DNA of 64,000 bases. Origin: Bicyclus anynana (Eukaryota > Arthropoda > Insecta > Lepidoptera > Nymphalidae). Each line of letters starts with the position of its first letter. The stretch's first letter is position 1. The notes beneath the pieces were generated by a model. That model had not been told where the DNA came from, did not search any database, and was given only the letters and a program-made list of their open reading frames with translations. The stretch lies in NCBI RefSeq assembly GCF_947172395.1, contig NC_069097.1, positions 14,430,142-14,494,141 on the forward strand, read 5' to 3'. The position numbers and the translations under genes were made by a program. Positions 21,729-32,195 of the stretch are shown here, in pieces.

Positions 21729-22277
21729 TTTAAAACTGAAAATTGTTGATCCAAAAAATTATTGCCTGATACAATATATGACCTACTTTGGCTAACATTG
21801 CCAACGTTGTTACCATCATCATAATGTATCTGCCAATACGCTAGGCCGTTGAACAAAAGCCTTATCTAATGACATATCTGTACACTCGGCGACACAGCAT
21901 ACAAATAACAAAACACGTATACAAAAGCAAACCTTATCACCAAAAGCTTAAAGATCAAACTTGTTCATATTATATTCGTAATACCAATTTCAAGAAAACT
22001 GTGCAAAAAAGTTAAAAGGCAAAATTAAACTTTAATCTTAAAGGAATAAGTATTAAAATTGTTTTTCTATAGACAATTCAACTATCACAGGAGTAGGTTT
22101 CATTGTTCGTAGGGTCCACAATAGCCTATTATGGATTGACCTAAAATGTGTACTGGTGGTATGAAATCTTTGTTCTTCGAGATGTAATTGGCTTTCTTGC
22201 CTCAGGGTTATGAGTGTTTATTCAGTTTATATTGTCTTTGGTTTCATAGATGTTAGTCACTGACATCGTTGATCACT

Positions 22278-22471
22278 TCACACTAATATTATAAAGGCGA
22301 AAGTTTGTGTGTAAATATGTAGGTATGTTTGTTCCTCTTTTACGCTGCGGCTACTGAAGCGATTTGGCTGAAATTTGGAATGGAAATAAATTTTACTTTT
22401 CATCCCGAAAACATCTATGGTTCCCGTGGGATTTGTGAAAAACCGAGGACGAAGTCGCGGGCGTCCGCTTA
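22278..22471 (+). mobile_element. H2 Helitron-like element
   Basis: Starts TCACACTAATATTATAAAGG and ends GACGAAGTCGCGGGCGTCCG with a CTTA terminus. The 25-base internal block at 22354-22378 (CTGAAGCGATTTGGCTGAAA..) matches H3 at 11354-11378 in 22 of 25 positions by eye. Confidence 0.75.
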
Positions 22472-23182
22472 TAAATAATATAAAATATTTCGCTTTTTTA
22501 GTTTATTTTGGTGATTTTGAAGTCGTTTAAATTTTTCTGTTAAAAAGATTTTTTTAATTTTCGAAGATGTTTAAAGAAGAAAATCCATAAGTAACACGGC
22601 CCCAAACCATACAAACAGTGCAGAATTACATAAAAACTTGCAATAAAAATAATTCTACAAAATAAATTTCCCACAAAATCCAGAGTATCACAGATATTAT
22701 GAGGCAGAGCAAAGTATAATGAGCAAATTAATGGCGGACTGGCATATTGACTTATTGCTTCCCAAGTGAGCTCATTACTTATTTTTATGCCGAAAATAAG
22801 ATGGGAATATTTATTTTATACCTCAAGGAATAATAAATTAACCAGATGCGTAGATAGTAATATACAAAATTGATTTACAAGATAGTTGATACTATATAAA
22901 TTTTATTGCGTACAATGTTAATTTTTTATTGTGATAGTTGGCGGAAAGGATAGCCCTTGATAAACAGTAAATTCTTTTATGTCGAACTTCAATGAAGTCA
23001 CCAAAAGAGTTTTGACTTGCTTTACTTCTGATTTTTTTATGGGCAGTATATAGGCAATATAATAATCCACCAATTGGATGGTGGATTATTATATTTTAAT
23101 TATAAAAATATTAATTAGGTTAATTTTATTATTCAGGAGTTCAATTACTATTGCATCTTTAGTTGAACATAAGTTAGAGAAA

Positions 23183-23513
23183 AGTCCGTGATAGCCCAGT
23201 GGATATGACCTCTGCCTCCGATTCCGGAGGGTGTGGGTTCGAATCCGGTCCGGGGCATGCACCTCCAACTTTTCAGTTGTGTGCATTTTAAGAAATTAAA
23301 TATCACGTGTCTCAATCGGTGAAGGAAAAAATCGTGAGGAAACCTGCATACCAGAGAATTAATCTCATTGGGCCAGCAAAATCTTAATTCTCTGCGTGTG
23401 TGAAGTCTGCCAATCCGCATTGGGCCAGCGTGGTGGACTATTGGCCTAACCCCTCTCATTCTGAGAGGAGACTCGAGCTCAGCAGTGAGCCGAATATGGG
23501 TTGATAACGACGT
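23183..23513 (+). mobile_element. SINE A, full length with 11-bp TSD
   Basis: AGTTAGAGAAA occurs at 23172-23182 and at 23514-23524. All landmarks are intact, including the B box GGTTCGAATCC. A 21-base insertion, ATCTCATTGGGCCAGCAAA plus flanks, sits in the AGAATT..AATTCTC stem and partly copies the element's own CATTGGGCCAGC text. Confidence 0.95.
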
Positions 23514-23753
23514 AGTTAGAGAAACTATAATCCCATATAAAATTCGACGATTTCGCTATTCTCAACGCCTAAATAACACAATTTTACATTAAAAATTACG
23601 TTCCTTTTAATCCCCGCTGTACATTTGTCATTCTGATTTACATTTACATGAATCATTTAAGACTGGGGTTTTTCATTTTAACTCCAATTAGAGGGCCACA
23701 TCCACTCACACATACAAACCAAAAATTTAGAAGTAGTACTTAGAAGTTTAATA

Positions 23754-23930
23754 CTAGCGGACGCCGGTGACTCTGTCTGTACGCGTGAGATTCTATTTTC
23801 ACAAATCCCGCCAGAATTATGGGGTTTTCCTGGATTAAACGTAGCGTATTTTCTGCGCCAAGGTCTAATTTATCTCTGTATGTACCTAATTTTATCCATA
23901 TGGGTCAAGTGATTTAGCCGTGTAATGATA
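23754..23930 (-). mobile_element. Degenerate H2 element
   Basis: 3' end CTAGCGGACGCCGGTGACTC, then TTTTCACAAATCCCGCCAGAA and GGGGTTTTCCTGGATTAAACG. The 5' terminus is not recognisable. Confidence 0.6.
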
Positions 23931-24070
23931 TAGCTTAGTAAGTTGATGACACTCCCATGATATGCGGGCGACGGTAGGGGAAGGACTGCGCGGGTATGAA
24001 GTCGTGCGCACAGGTTATCGCAAACCTCTCTCGGCCCCCGCAGACCATCTGGAGTGTTACGAACAAATTT

Positions 24071-24275
24071 GGTAAGCTATAGTCACTTACCATCCGATAA
24101 GCTCACATGCCAGCAGCGCTAATGGCTTGACGTGCGATAAAACTGATCGTGTACAATTGGCTAGATGTCATGCACATCGCGACCAGCACACGATCAGTTT
24201 TATCGGACGTCAAGTTGTCAGCGCTGCAGGCGTATGCGAGCTTATTGGATCGTCAGTGGCTGACTATAAGGTACA
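24071..24275. mobile_element. Palindromic MITE-like element
   Basis: The two halves are imperfect reverse complements: GGTAAGCTATAGTCACTTAC..GATAAGCTC on the left, GAGCTTATTGGATCG..CTATAAGGTAC on the right. An inner arm GCGATAAAACTGATCGTGT pairs with ACACGATCAGTTTTATCG around a 40-base centre. No open frame and no clear target duplication; superfamily unassigned. A GC-rich stretch (23945-24060) just left may belong to it. Confidence 0.65.
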
Positions 24276-24285
24276 GACTGACAGA

Positions 24286-24690
24286 TAATTTTACTTTCGC
24301 GTTTATAATAATAGTATGTATTTTTGTCTTTTGTCACTCAGATCAAAATCCAACTACAAAGTTAATTAAAATTTCGAATATTTGAAATTAAGCTCATAAT
24401 ATCCATTTCATAGTAACTAAATTATGTGCTAATACATCGTAAAATTGTCGGCGCGAGATGGCGCGCTCTAAAAGGTATAATACATAATAAGGTACATTAG
24501 CGCGAGTAATTAGATTGGCATAGTTAATTAATATGGCAAAGCGCATTAACACACTGAATATCACTGGACTGAACGACCAGCAGGCTAATTCACTTTCTTT
24601 GACGTACGCTAGTTGATATACGACAATCAGATTCTATGTATACTTGTCATCCGGTGCTTACTGGTAGATATCACACAGTAGATAAATGAC
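24286..24690. other. No gene recognised
   Basis: AT-rich; no long frame and no repeat match noted. Confidence 0.45.
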
Positions 24691-24841
24691 GCGCTAATAT
24701 CAGGAACTACTGGTTCCATTTAAAAAAATCTTTCAGTATTAGATAGCCCATTAATCGAGGAAGACTATAGGCTATATATATTTTCCCCGTTTACTTACGG
24801 GAACGGGAACCACGCTAGTAAAACCGCGCGGCGTCAGCTAG
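24691..24841 (+). mobile_element. H1 element, 5'-truncated
   Basis: Begins inside the element at GCGCTAATATCAGGAACTAC and ends CGCGCGGCGTCAGCTAG|T. It abuts the tail of the RTE-B fragment. Confidence 0.75.
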
Positions 24842-24857
24842 TTAGATATATCCTCCT

Positions 24858-25386
24858 CCGTGAGTCGTATTCCTCATGTGTGAGGGTCGTGACCACCTCC
24901 ATCTCTAATCCTTGTCTTTAGGATGGTATGCCATTCTTTCCTATCTCCGGCTACGTGAAGAGCATCGTAAACTGTGGACTCGAGTGTAGTGCGGACCTGG
25001 TCGGACCAACGCATCGGGCTGCGCCCCCGCGATCTTTTTCCTTCCACCTTGCCAGTAATTACTAATTTTTCCAGATTATCTCCGTCTTTCCTGGCAATGT
25101 GTCCGAAGTACTCTAAAATACGCTTGAGGCATATGGTGGAGAGTCTACTTTTAACCTCGAGTTGGGCAAGTATAGATGCGTTAGTCCGAAATGCAGTCCA
25201 TGGAATCCGGAGCATTTTCCTCCAACACCACATCTCGAAAGCGTCAATCCTTTTGCGGTCTGCAGATTTTAAGGTCCACGTCTCAGCCCCATAGAGAAAG
25301 ATGGAAAAGACGAGTGTGCGAACGAGTTTTATTTTAGTTCTCAGCGAGATGTTACGGTCTTTCCAAGTTTTATGTAGCTGAGACAT
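24858..25386 (-). pseudogene. RTE-B reverse transcriptase C-terminus
   Basis: An uninterrupted 170-codon minus frame (stop at 24874-24876). It reads LRTKIKLVRTLVFSIFLYGA, ETWTLKSADRKRIDAFEMWC, WRKMLRIPWTAFRTNASIL, LKRILEYFGHIARKDGDNLE and GKVEGKRSRGRSPMRWSDQV. This is the thumb and C-terminal domain of RTE-clade LINE polyproteins; endonuclease and RT palm are absent, so it is a 5'-truncated insertion that has stayed open. About 16 bases after the stop lies the conserved 3' tip (ACTCACGGAGGAGGATAT). Confidence 0.85.
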
Positions 25387-25736
25387 GGCACTCTCACGTT
25401 AGATATATAGTAGAAAACATAAAAGCATTTCGAAGCTCGATTGATATAAGTAATTTCTAAAACCACCATCCATCTAGCATTTTATCTAACAACATATTTC
25501 ACTTCGATTCATCTTAAAACGCTGTGTGAAAGCTATAAAATTTATTAAATTTATAGCACTTTACGAAGTTTTATGAGATGTTTGTTTTTAGATGAAATTG
25601 GATTGATATGCTGTATTTTGTATAACTAGAATTTTCTATATTTACAGACTGTGATAATGTTTGCATCTTTAATGATAATTATCAAAATAAATAACATTAT
25701 TAGCCTTAATCGACAATTTCATAAAACTATACAATA
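25387..25736. other. No gene recognised
   Basis: AT-rich. Contains a small palindrome GCTATAAA..ATTTATAGC at about 25531-25557. Confidence 0.45.
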
Positions 25737-26016
25737 CTAGTGAAGGCCCACGACTTCTTTCGCATGGAATTAAGTTTTTCATAAATCCTGCGGCAATTAC
25801 GGACTTTTCCGGGAATAAAGTTTATAAAGGCGAAAGTTTGTGTGTGTGTAAGTATGTTTGCTCCTCTTTTACGCTGTGGTTACTGAAGCGATTTGGCTGA
25901 AATTCGGTATGGAAGTAGATTTTACTCTAGATTAACACATAGGTACTTTTTATCCCGGAAAAATCCATGGTTCCCGCGGGATTTGTGAAAAACTGAATTC
26001 CGCGGGCGTCCGCTAG
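25737..26016. mobile_element. Two facing H2 pieces
   Basis: 25737-25820 is the 3' part of an H2 in reverse (CTAGTGAAGGCCCACGACTT..CGGGAATAAA). 25821-26016 is a near full H2 forward (GTTTATAAAGGCGAAAGTTT..GCGGGCGTCCGCTAG|T). The two CTAG ends point outward, making a quasi-palindrome about 280 bp long. Internal block CTGAAGCGATTTGGCTGAAA is intact. Confidence 0.75.
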
Positions 26017-26599
26017 TTAAAAATTAATTAAAATTTCTACTTTGTTGGTTTATTTGTTGTTTGGTTGATGGTTGTCCTTTATAGCTTCGGATACAAAGAT
26101 CCCCAGTTGATTCCTGGGTTCGGCTATGAAGTATCAAGCTTTTCCACGAAATTATCAATAATTATTTCCAGGAATAGATGGCACTGTGCTAAAAACGCAA
26201 ATATCGAAATTTGGAAAAAAAATATATAACACACCGTCTTAAACCTACCAGTAGCTACAGTGTTATTTTTTCATTTTAGTATAACATCTTGAAAGTAGGT
26301 TGAATTTTATTTAAAAGATTTAATTAATAATTATTCTTTATGTTAAATGATATAATAATGTTATTATAATATTATGTAAATTTGGGGAAACAGCCCAAAT
26401 TGCGTTGCTCTGAAATTGGAATATTATATTTTTACAATTTTTACATTACATTTTTGTAAGACCTAATTACTGTCTTACCTGAAAAGAGAAAATGAACATT
26501 TCGTAAATTCTTTCTTATTTCTCTTTTCTTTATACTTTTTACTATAATTTACCTTTTTGTTATAATATAGATGTTCTTTTTATTTGAATTTATACTGAA
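26017..26599. other. No gene recognised
   Basis: AT-rich, no frame of note. AGCAACGCAATTTGGGCTG on the minus strand near 26390-26410 may be the distal part of the SINE E copy at 26600. Confidence 0.4.
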
Positions 26600-26705
26600 A
26601 AATTCTTAGAAGAAAAGTTTAATTAGACGTACCCGAGACTCGAACCCAGGACTTCGTAATCTAAAGCCACATAGACTAACCACTGGACCAACGAGGCAAT
26701 TGTCA
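26600..26705 (-). mobile_element. SINE E head (tRNA-like)
   Basis: On minus: GCCTCGTTGGTCCAGTGGTT, AGTCTATGTGGCTTTAGATT, then B box GGGTTCGAGTCTCGGG. A second head of the same kind is at 42490-42562 and a fragment near 6215. The downstream body is not clearly delimited. Confidence 0.55.
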
Positions 26706-26881
26706 AAGAGCAAGTATCTTATACTACAATAGTTTAGCCTAGATAAAGAATAATGGGTGTCCTCATTTTAAAATAAAACGCATGGACACTCCCTTGATAT
26801 TAGAGTAACTATATTGTTCACGACACTATAACTTGTCCAATGACATTAAAGCCTTCAAAAGGTTATTTATTCCGCGCGGCA

Positions 26882-26924
26882 CTACGTAGGTGCTACGTCG
26901 TAGGTATGTTGCTACGTCTCGTAG
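26882..26924. repeat. Three consecutive CTACG/CGTAG dyads
   Basis: CTACGTAG (26882-26889), CTACGTCGTAG (26893-26903) and CTACGTCTCGTAG (26912-26924): the same half-sites with 0, 1 and 3 central bases (the first pair overlapping). A TATAAATA lies downstream at 27014-27021 and AATAAA at about 27097, so the 26770-27120 block could be a decayed LTR or promoter. I found no TSD or paired LTR. Confidence 0.5.
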
Positions 26925-27668
26925 GCAGTAACCGTATAGTAACTTTATAAGTGACGTCATATGTGCTGACGTATATTGTAAAAGTTTGTTTTATCTACGT
27001 CCATAGTAAGGTCTATAAATACGTATATTAGAGAGCGTAAGGATTACATGTTCAGTAGCTATTGTATGTATGTATGAGTTAAATTATTCCATAAACAATA
27101 AAAGAAAATGGCGGGTATATTAATGAAATGACTTGTTTTTGTTTTCTCATTTTTTTTCGTTTTAACTAACTTATAATTTTGACGTCTATGTCGGCCTACC
27201 TGTGTGTGTGTGTCTGTTTGTGGCATCGTAGCTCTCAAACGTTTGGACCGATTTCGCTTAATTCATACACAGAATATAGGAAGCTTAAATTCTACAACAT
27301 AGAAAGCACTAAACTTCGCTTACTTCTTATATCCTTAGTTCTAGTGGTATTAGTTCAGTTTTATTCTTAAATTAAATTTTCTTTAGTTATATATTATTTT
27401 ATATTAATAATTTTATTTTGTATTTTCTTTAATATATTATTTTTTCATGGTATTACCACAGAGTAACCAGAGATCTTACAAACTGTGTGCTGAAGCCGGT
27501 GCAACCCATAAAAAAAAGTCACGCGTCTCCTTGGCATCCGCATATACAAACTTTTATCATAACTTTATAAAATTGATATAATAATGAATAATAACCAATA
27601 AAAATACTCCATCTTATTCCTTTAGTTTTTGAGAACAGTTTTTTAAATATTTACAAACATAAGACTGA
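26925..27668. other. No gene; partial Z-like text
   Basis: AGAGTAACCAGAG and CACGCGTCTCCTTGGC at 27461-27530 match the end of repeat Z at 48330-48420. A (GT)n stretch at 27200-27214 followed by GGACCGATTTCGCTTAATTC echoes the internal block of H2/H3. Confidence 0.45.
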
Positions 27669-27746
27669 GCGACGGTTCGTGTCGTACTGACAAGAGAAAG
27701 TATTCGTTTTTCAATTTCGTATTTGTGACGGGTACGACACCGTCGT
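27669..27746. repeat. Imperfect inverted repeat
   Basis: GCGACGGTTCGTGTCGTAC on the left pairs with GTACGACACCGTCG on the right, with about 44 bases between. Possibly a small MITE remnant. Confidence 0.4.
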
Positions 27747-28213
27747 GTTCCGTACGCTCCATCTGTATATTATTAATTAATGTAGGTATAGCAGACTGAT
27801 ATAGTTACTTTAATAAGACATACTACGCTAAGTTAAGAGGAATGATAAGCGCAAGTGCTGTGGTTAAAATATAATTTGCTTAACTACGACTAACCCACTA
27901 GGATTTAATAGTGAACCCTTTCTAAAGCCGGTACGTCCTTTTAACTCCCACTAATTGATTTACATCCAATACCAGGTCGAAAGACTAAATTACTTGACTG
28001 TTCGAAAGACTAAATTGCTTTACTACAGGACTTGGTCGGTAATCTCATAAAAAAGTAATATTCCCTTGCCTAAAGTTCGAGTACACTTACAGTTTCTTGA
28101 ACAAAAGTAATTTGATTGTGTTGTAGATAAGTATTGAGTGTGTGTGTACCTCAATAGGTACATCTATATAGCTACAAGTTTATCATTGAAATGTATATAC
28201 GATGATGTTTTGA

Positions 28214-28563
28214 TAGCCTCCGTGGCGCAGTGGTATGCGCGGTGGATTTACAAAACGGAGGTCCTGGGTTCGACCCCGGCTGCGCAGATTGAGATTTTCT
28301 TAATTTTTCCAGGGCTGGGTGGTGGGAGGCTTCGGCCGTGGCTAGTTACCACCCTACCGGCAAAGACGTACCGCCAAGCGATTTAGCGTTCCGGTGCGAT
28401 GCCGTGTAGAAACTGAAAGGGGTGTGGAAAACCTCCACACCCCTTTCAGATTCTACATCCTCCTCCTAACAAGTTAGCCCGTTTCCATCTTAGACTGCAT
28501 CATCACTTACCATCAGGTGAGATTGTAGTCAAGGGCTAACTTGTATAGATTTAAAAAAAAAAA
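28214..28563 (+). mobile_element. SINE B, full length
   Basis: Reference copy of the family. Head GCCTCCGTGGCGCAGTGGTA, GCGCGGTGGATTTACAAAAC, B box GGGTTCGACCCCGG, then GGCTGGGTGGTGGGAGGC, CCGCCAAGCGATTTAGCG and TCTTAGACTGCATCATCAC, ending GGGCTAACTTGTATAG plus poly-A. It is unusual in having a 14-bp perfect inverted repeat of GAAAGGGGTGTGGA (28415-28428, 28434-28447), a short inverted duplication of its own text. Confidence 0.9.
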
Positions 28564-28599
28564 ATGTACGCCCATATCTTTCGAATGACTGCACTGATT

Positions 28600-28770
28600 T
28601 GGATGATTCTTGGTTTCATATTTTTGTTATTGTTATTACAAGGTTTGTGTAATATGAAAATTACAAATTAATAATCTTTTTAACATAGAAATGGGACCAA
28701 TGTGGAAGTATATTCTTTAAAACAAAAAAAATAATTTTCAAAATTGGTTGATAGATGACGATAAATTACC
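28600..28770 (+). repeat. T-related repeat
   Basis: AGAAATGGGACCAATGTGG, TATTCTTTAAAACAAAAAAA and TTTTCAAAATTGGTTGATA align with 32030-32120 and, reversed, with 35860-35940. Confidence 0.55.
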
Positions 28771-29335
28771 TAAGATAAGATTGGCTAACAAACATTCTGC
28801 GATACTTAAACTTGACTTTAAAAATAAAATAAAATAGATTTATAGGATCCATTATTAAGTACTTATCTGAATTCATATCTAAAAAATTTAGGAGGTGGAA
28901 GGTAAATCACTCCCTGATTTCTATCCATCGAAAAACAGTTAACCATAAAATTATCCTTAACTCAACTGCCACAAACTTCTAAATAACCTTTTGAATAAAC
29001 AAAAACTTTCAAGTAGGTAAATAAAACTTTGATCTCTTTACTCGTTTAGAAATCCAATGAATTAATTGATTAAGAGTACAAATCTGTCGGCTTAAAAGCT
29101 TAAAGGATTCTTAAGCATCTTAAGCTTAATAAGAGAGACTTTGTTAGAATTTAAACGGTACTTCGGTTTCAGAAGCGATTATAATTAAAAGGTTAATGTT
29201 ATAATTATTCATGAAATTAAATTCCGTGTATTATAATTATTCATTATATATTATTCAAATGCTTACGTTTTAAGTAACATCACAAACATTATGAGTGTTT
29301 TTTTATATTAATACGACAAATACTTTAGTGTACTG
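28771..29335. other. No gene recognised
   Basis: AT-rich, without an open frame of note or a match elsewhere in the window. Confidence 0.45.
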
Positions 29336-29500
29336 TGTGCCGCGGTTTTACTCACGTAAAATTGTTATATATATGCATAGAGTAATGTGAGCCTTCTTAA
29401 ATTATTGGGCTATTCAATATTGAAAGAATTTTTCAATTCAAACCAATAATTCTTGTGATTTTCACCTTTAACCATAAGAACTCTTCAGACTTTGATCTAT
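29336..29500 (-). mobile_element. Degenerate H1-like element
   Basis: GCCGCGGTTTTACTCACG, TTGGGCTATTCAATATTG, AAAGAATTTTTCAATTC and AACTCTTCAGACTTT follow the H1 order but both ends are lost. Confidence 0.5.
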
Positions 29501-29520
29501 GAATATTTTGCGTTTATTAT

Positions 29521-29706
29521 GTCATCATTATCAACCCATATTCGGCTCACTGCTGAGCCCGAGTTTCCTCTCAGAATGAGAGGGATTAGCCAATAGTCCG
29601 CCACGCTGGCCCAATGCGGATTGGCAGACTTCACACACGCAGAGAGTTAAGAAAATTCTATGGTATGCAGGTTTCCTCAGGGTGTTTTTCCTTCACCGTT
29701 TGAGAA
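29521..29706 (-). mobile_element. SINE A, 5'-truncated
   Basis: Tail CATCATTATCAACCCATATT to CTTCACCGTTTGAGA; truncated before the ATTAAATATC segment and the tRNA-like head. Confidence 0.85.
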
Positions 29707-30019
29707 TGTTGAATGTTGTATATGTGTTTATTGTTTAGCTTTTTTTATTTTATGTGCAATAAAAAGTTACCTACCTACTTCATTCAGTTGTTTTATCTAC
29801 TCTCCATGACCCCAATTCAAGTTTATTCATACTGTCGTAATTTGTCCATTGAAGAAGATTATTGTTTGCCTCGTTCGATCACACTTCGATTGCCTCAAAC
29901 CGCGTGATGGGTATTTCATTGAACCGCAAAGCTTGAGGTCTTAGTGTTTCACTGTTTAACTTGTAATTAAATGTTTACTAACGACGCCTTTTCTCGGAAA
30001 ATTCGGTTGTTTAAATCTT

Positions 30020-30136
30020 GGGAATGATCTTGATCACGTGAACTGTCGATAGCAAATGTCATTCCCATACATCTTTCTGGTTTTCGAAGTGTTAGCGATC
30101 ATAGAAAGAGAATCGACGTGTCACTTGGCTAGGGGA
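30020..30136. mobile_element. M1 palindrome, one arm only
   Basis: GGGAATGATCTTGATCACGTG, ACTGTCGATAGCAAATGTC, ATTCCCATACAT and AGAAAGAGAATCGACGTG match the central loop and right arm of M1 at 58172-58362. The left arm is missing apart from GGGAATGA. Confidence 0.7.
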
Positions 30137-30311
30137 CAGTAGGTACCAGTACAGTAGTACCTTTATGTCGCCTTTAAAGTAAGCAATTCTTGTAGATGAT
30201 AAATTTTGTATGCACGGGATCTTCTTTCTCCTGGCCGAGGTACAATGTATGCTAGGCGTTCCTAACTGAACCATGGGATGGGTCATGAAAAAATTCGTGT
30301 TAAGGAATTCC

Positions 30312-30604
30312 AGTCATTATCAACCCATGTTCGGCTCACTGCTGAGTTCACTCTCCTCTCAGAGTTAGAGGGGTTAGGCTAATAGTCCACCACACTACCC
30401 AATGGGGATTGGCAGATTTCACACACGCAGAGAATTAAATTAGGTATGCAGGTTTCCTCGCGATGTTTATTCCTTCACCATTTGAGGCACGTAATATTTA
30501 ATTTCAATTTCAAATGCACACAACTGAAAAGTTAAAGATGAATGCCCTGGATCCACACCCTCTGGAATCAGAGGCAGAGGTCATATCCATTGGGTTATCA
30601 CGGC
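30312..30604 (-). mobile_element. SINE A, diverged
   Basis: All landmarks are present, but with many base changes; the B box region is deleted (GGATCCACACCCTC). Ends at GGGTTATCACGGCT. Confidence 0.85.
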
Positions 30605-30612
30605 TGTTCAAA

Positions 30613-31085
30613 ATTCAAAAAATTCTGAATTCAAAATTCATTTATTTCAAGCACCTTTGATACGTCAGTTGTCTATTTGTAAAGATTCTACCACCGGTTC
30701 GGAAGGCAGATTCTGCTGAGAAAAAACCGGCAAGAAACTCAACTCTCTTTAAAAAAAATATACAATTTTATAATATACAATTGATGAAAACATTACAATT
30801 TCTTATAGTTTTACTTCCTGTGTGAAGGTGGAAGCTGATCCAACGGCCTCCAAGCATCTTTATCGTTAAGGAACTCTTCAATGGTGTAGTAACCTCGACT
30901 AAGCAAATGTTTTTTAACACATTGCTAAAAGTGTCTATCACAGTCTTGGGGATCTTGTTATAGAAGAGTACATCCAAACCTACAAAAAAATTTTTTACTC
31001 TTTGGGGACGATATGCAGAAATAATTAACTTATGCCTATGTCTAGTAAAGAAGAATTCCATGAAGTTCATTAAATATTAAGTGTA
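30613..31085 (-). pseudogene. CR1/Jockey-type LINE C-terminus and 3' UTR
   Basis: The minus strand first reads RPQRVKNFFVGLDVLFYNKI, then after a frameshift near 30920 reads KKHLLSRGYYTIEEFLNDKD, AWRPL..., with a stop at 30811-30813. A C-terminus of the type LYNKIP...YYTI.EFLNDK.AW is usual in CR1/Jockey-superfamily ORF2. About 200 bp of 3' UTR follow, ending in ATTTTGAATTCAGAATTTTT-like repeats. Truncated and frameshifted. Confidence 0.7.
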
Positions 31086-31245
31086 CGCAGCGCCCGGAGC
31101 TACTGGACTGAAACCGGGCAGACGTCAGGACCGCTTGCTCGTTAAGGTGGATAATAATTAAAGCGGGCACCAAGTTTGAGCGAAAACCATTAATGCTTAA
31201 TGATTACAAAGGCACGAAATTGCAAGAAAATTAAATTATGCTTAA

Positions 31246-31614
31246 CTAACGGACGCGTGCGACTTCGTATGCGTGGAATTTAGTTTTTTACAAATCCCTC
31301 GGGAACCATGGATTTTTCCGGGATATAAAGTAGCTTCCAGACTATCTTTACTTCAAATTTGAGTTGATTCGATTCAATAGCCGAGGCGTGAAAGAGTAAC
31401 AAACATTCATACCTTCAAAATCATCAGGTTTTCGCAAATCTCAGGAATCCGTGGATTTTTTCGGGATAAAAAGTAGCCTATGTGTTAATCCACAGTAAAA
31501 TCTATTTACATTCCTTTCAGCCATATTGCTTCAATAGTAGCGGCGTTAGAGAGTTACAAAAATCCAAACAAACATACATCCATACAAACTTTCGCGTTTA
31601 TAATATTAGTAGGA
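31246..31614 (-). mobile_element. H2 elements in tandem
   Basis: First copy from CTAACGGACGCGTGCGACTT; a second begins near 31432 inside the family (GTTTTCGCAAATCTCAGGAA) and runs to TTCGCGTTTATAATATTAGT and AGGA|T. The first copy has lost its 5' end, the second its 3' hairpin. Confidence 0.7.
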
Positions 31615-31901
31615 TATTTTTTTGATACGCCCGAGACACCGTGTGATATTACTTTTTTTAAACCCCGCGGAACCAAGCGTATGTTCTGTTCCAATGTCCA
31701 ATTTATCTCCACACAAAATTACAAACAATACAGTTCTGTGGTTTTCAGTAACAGAAAAACAGATTTACTTTTGCATTTATAATATATGATATGGTAGGTA
31801 CTCTTAAATTTTCACCAAAATTAAATTTTCTCATTTATTTGTACTGTTTTGTTGTATTTTGAACTATACTGATATAAAAAATATGAAAAAATTAGTGTTA
31901 A

Positions 31902-31975
31902 TTTTTTTTGTATATTCGCTTTTAAATATGACCAATCCCCCCCCCCCCCCCCCCCCCTCTAATAGTCGGAAAAGA
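31902..31975 (-). mobile_element. SINE D 3' fragment with poly-C
   Basis: AATATGACCAAT and CTAATAGTCGG match the distal part of SINE D at 53383. Here the CCCATTCTCC stretch has become a 21-base run of C (31937-31957), probably replication slippage. Confidence 0.5.
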
Positions 31976-32009
31976 ATGAGAACGACGTATATTATTTATT
32001 TAAATAACA

Positions 32010-32195
32010 CAAAATTACTAAACTAATTTTCATGAAAATAAAATGGGACCAATCTGGAATATTCTCTTTCAAACAAAAAAAGGAATTTACAAAATTAATA
32101 AATGACAGAGTTATGAGGTAACAACCATTTAAAAAAACACATACACGTTTTTACACATACAATTGCGAACCTCGTTTTTTTAAGTCGGTTAAAAA
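32010..32195 (-). repeat. T-related repeat
   Basis: AAATGGGACCAATCTGG, AATATTCTCTTTCAAAC, ATGACAGAGTTATGAGGTAA and TTTTTTAAGTCGGTTAAAAA. The last motif is the T terminal sequence. Confidence 0.6.

Noticed and set aside
23183..23260. Functional tRNA gene from the SINE A head
   Set aside because: The head has good A and B boxes but does not close a cloverleaf acceptor stem and continues into the SINE body.
24974..25294. 106-codon plus frame
   Set aside because: Antisense of the RTE-B reverse transcriptase C-terminus.
31937..31957. Poly-C as a viral or structural tract
   Set aside because: Flanking sequence identifies it as a changed part of SINE D.
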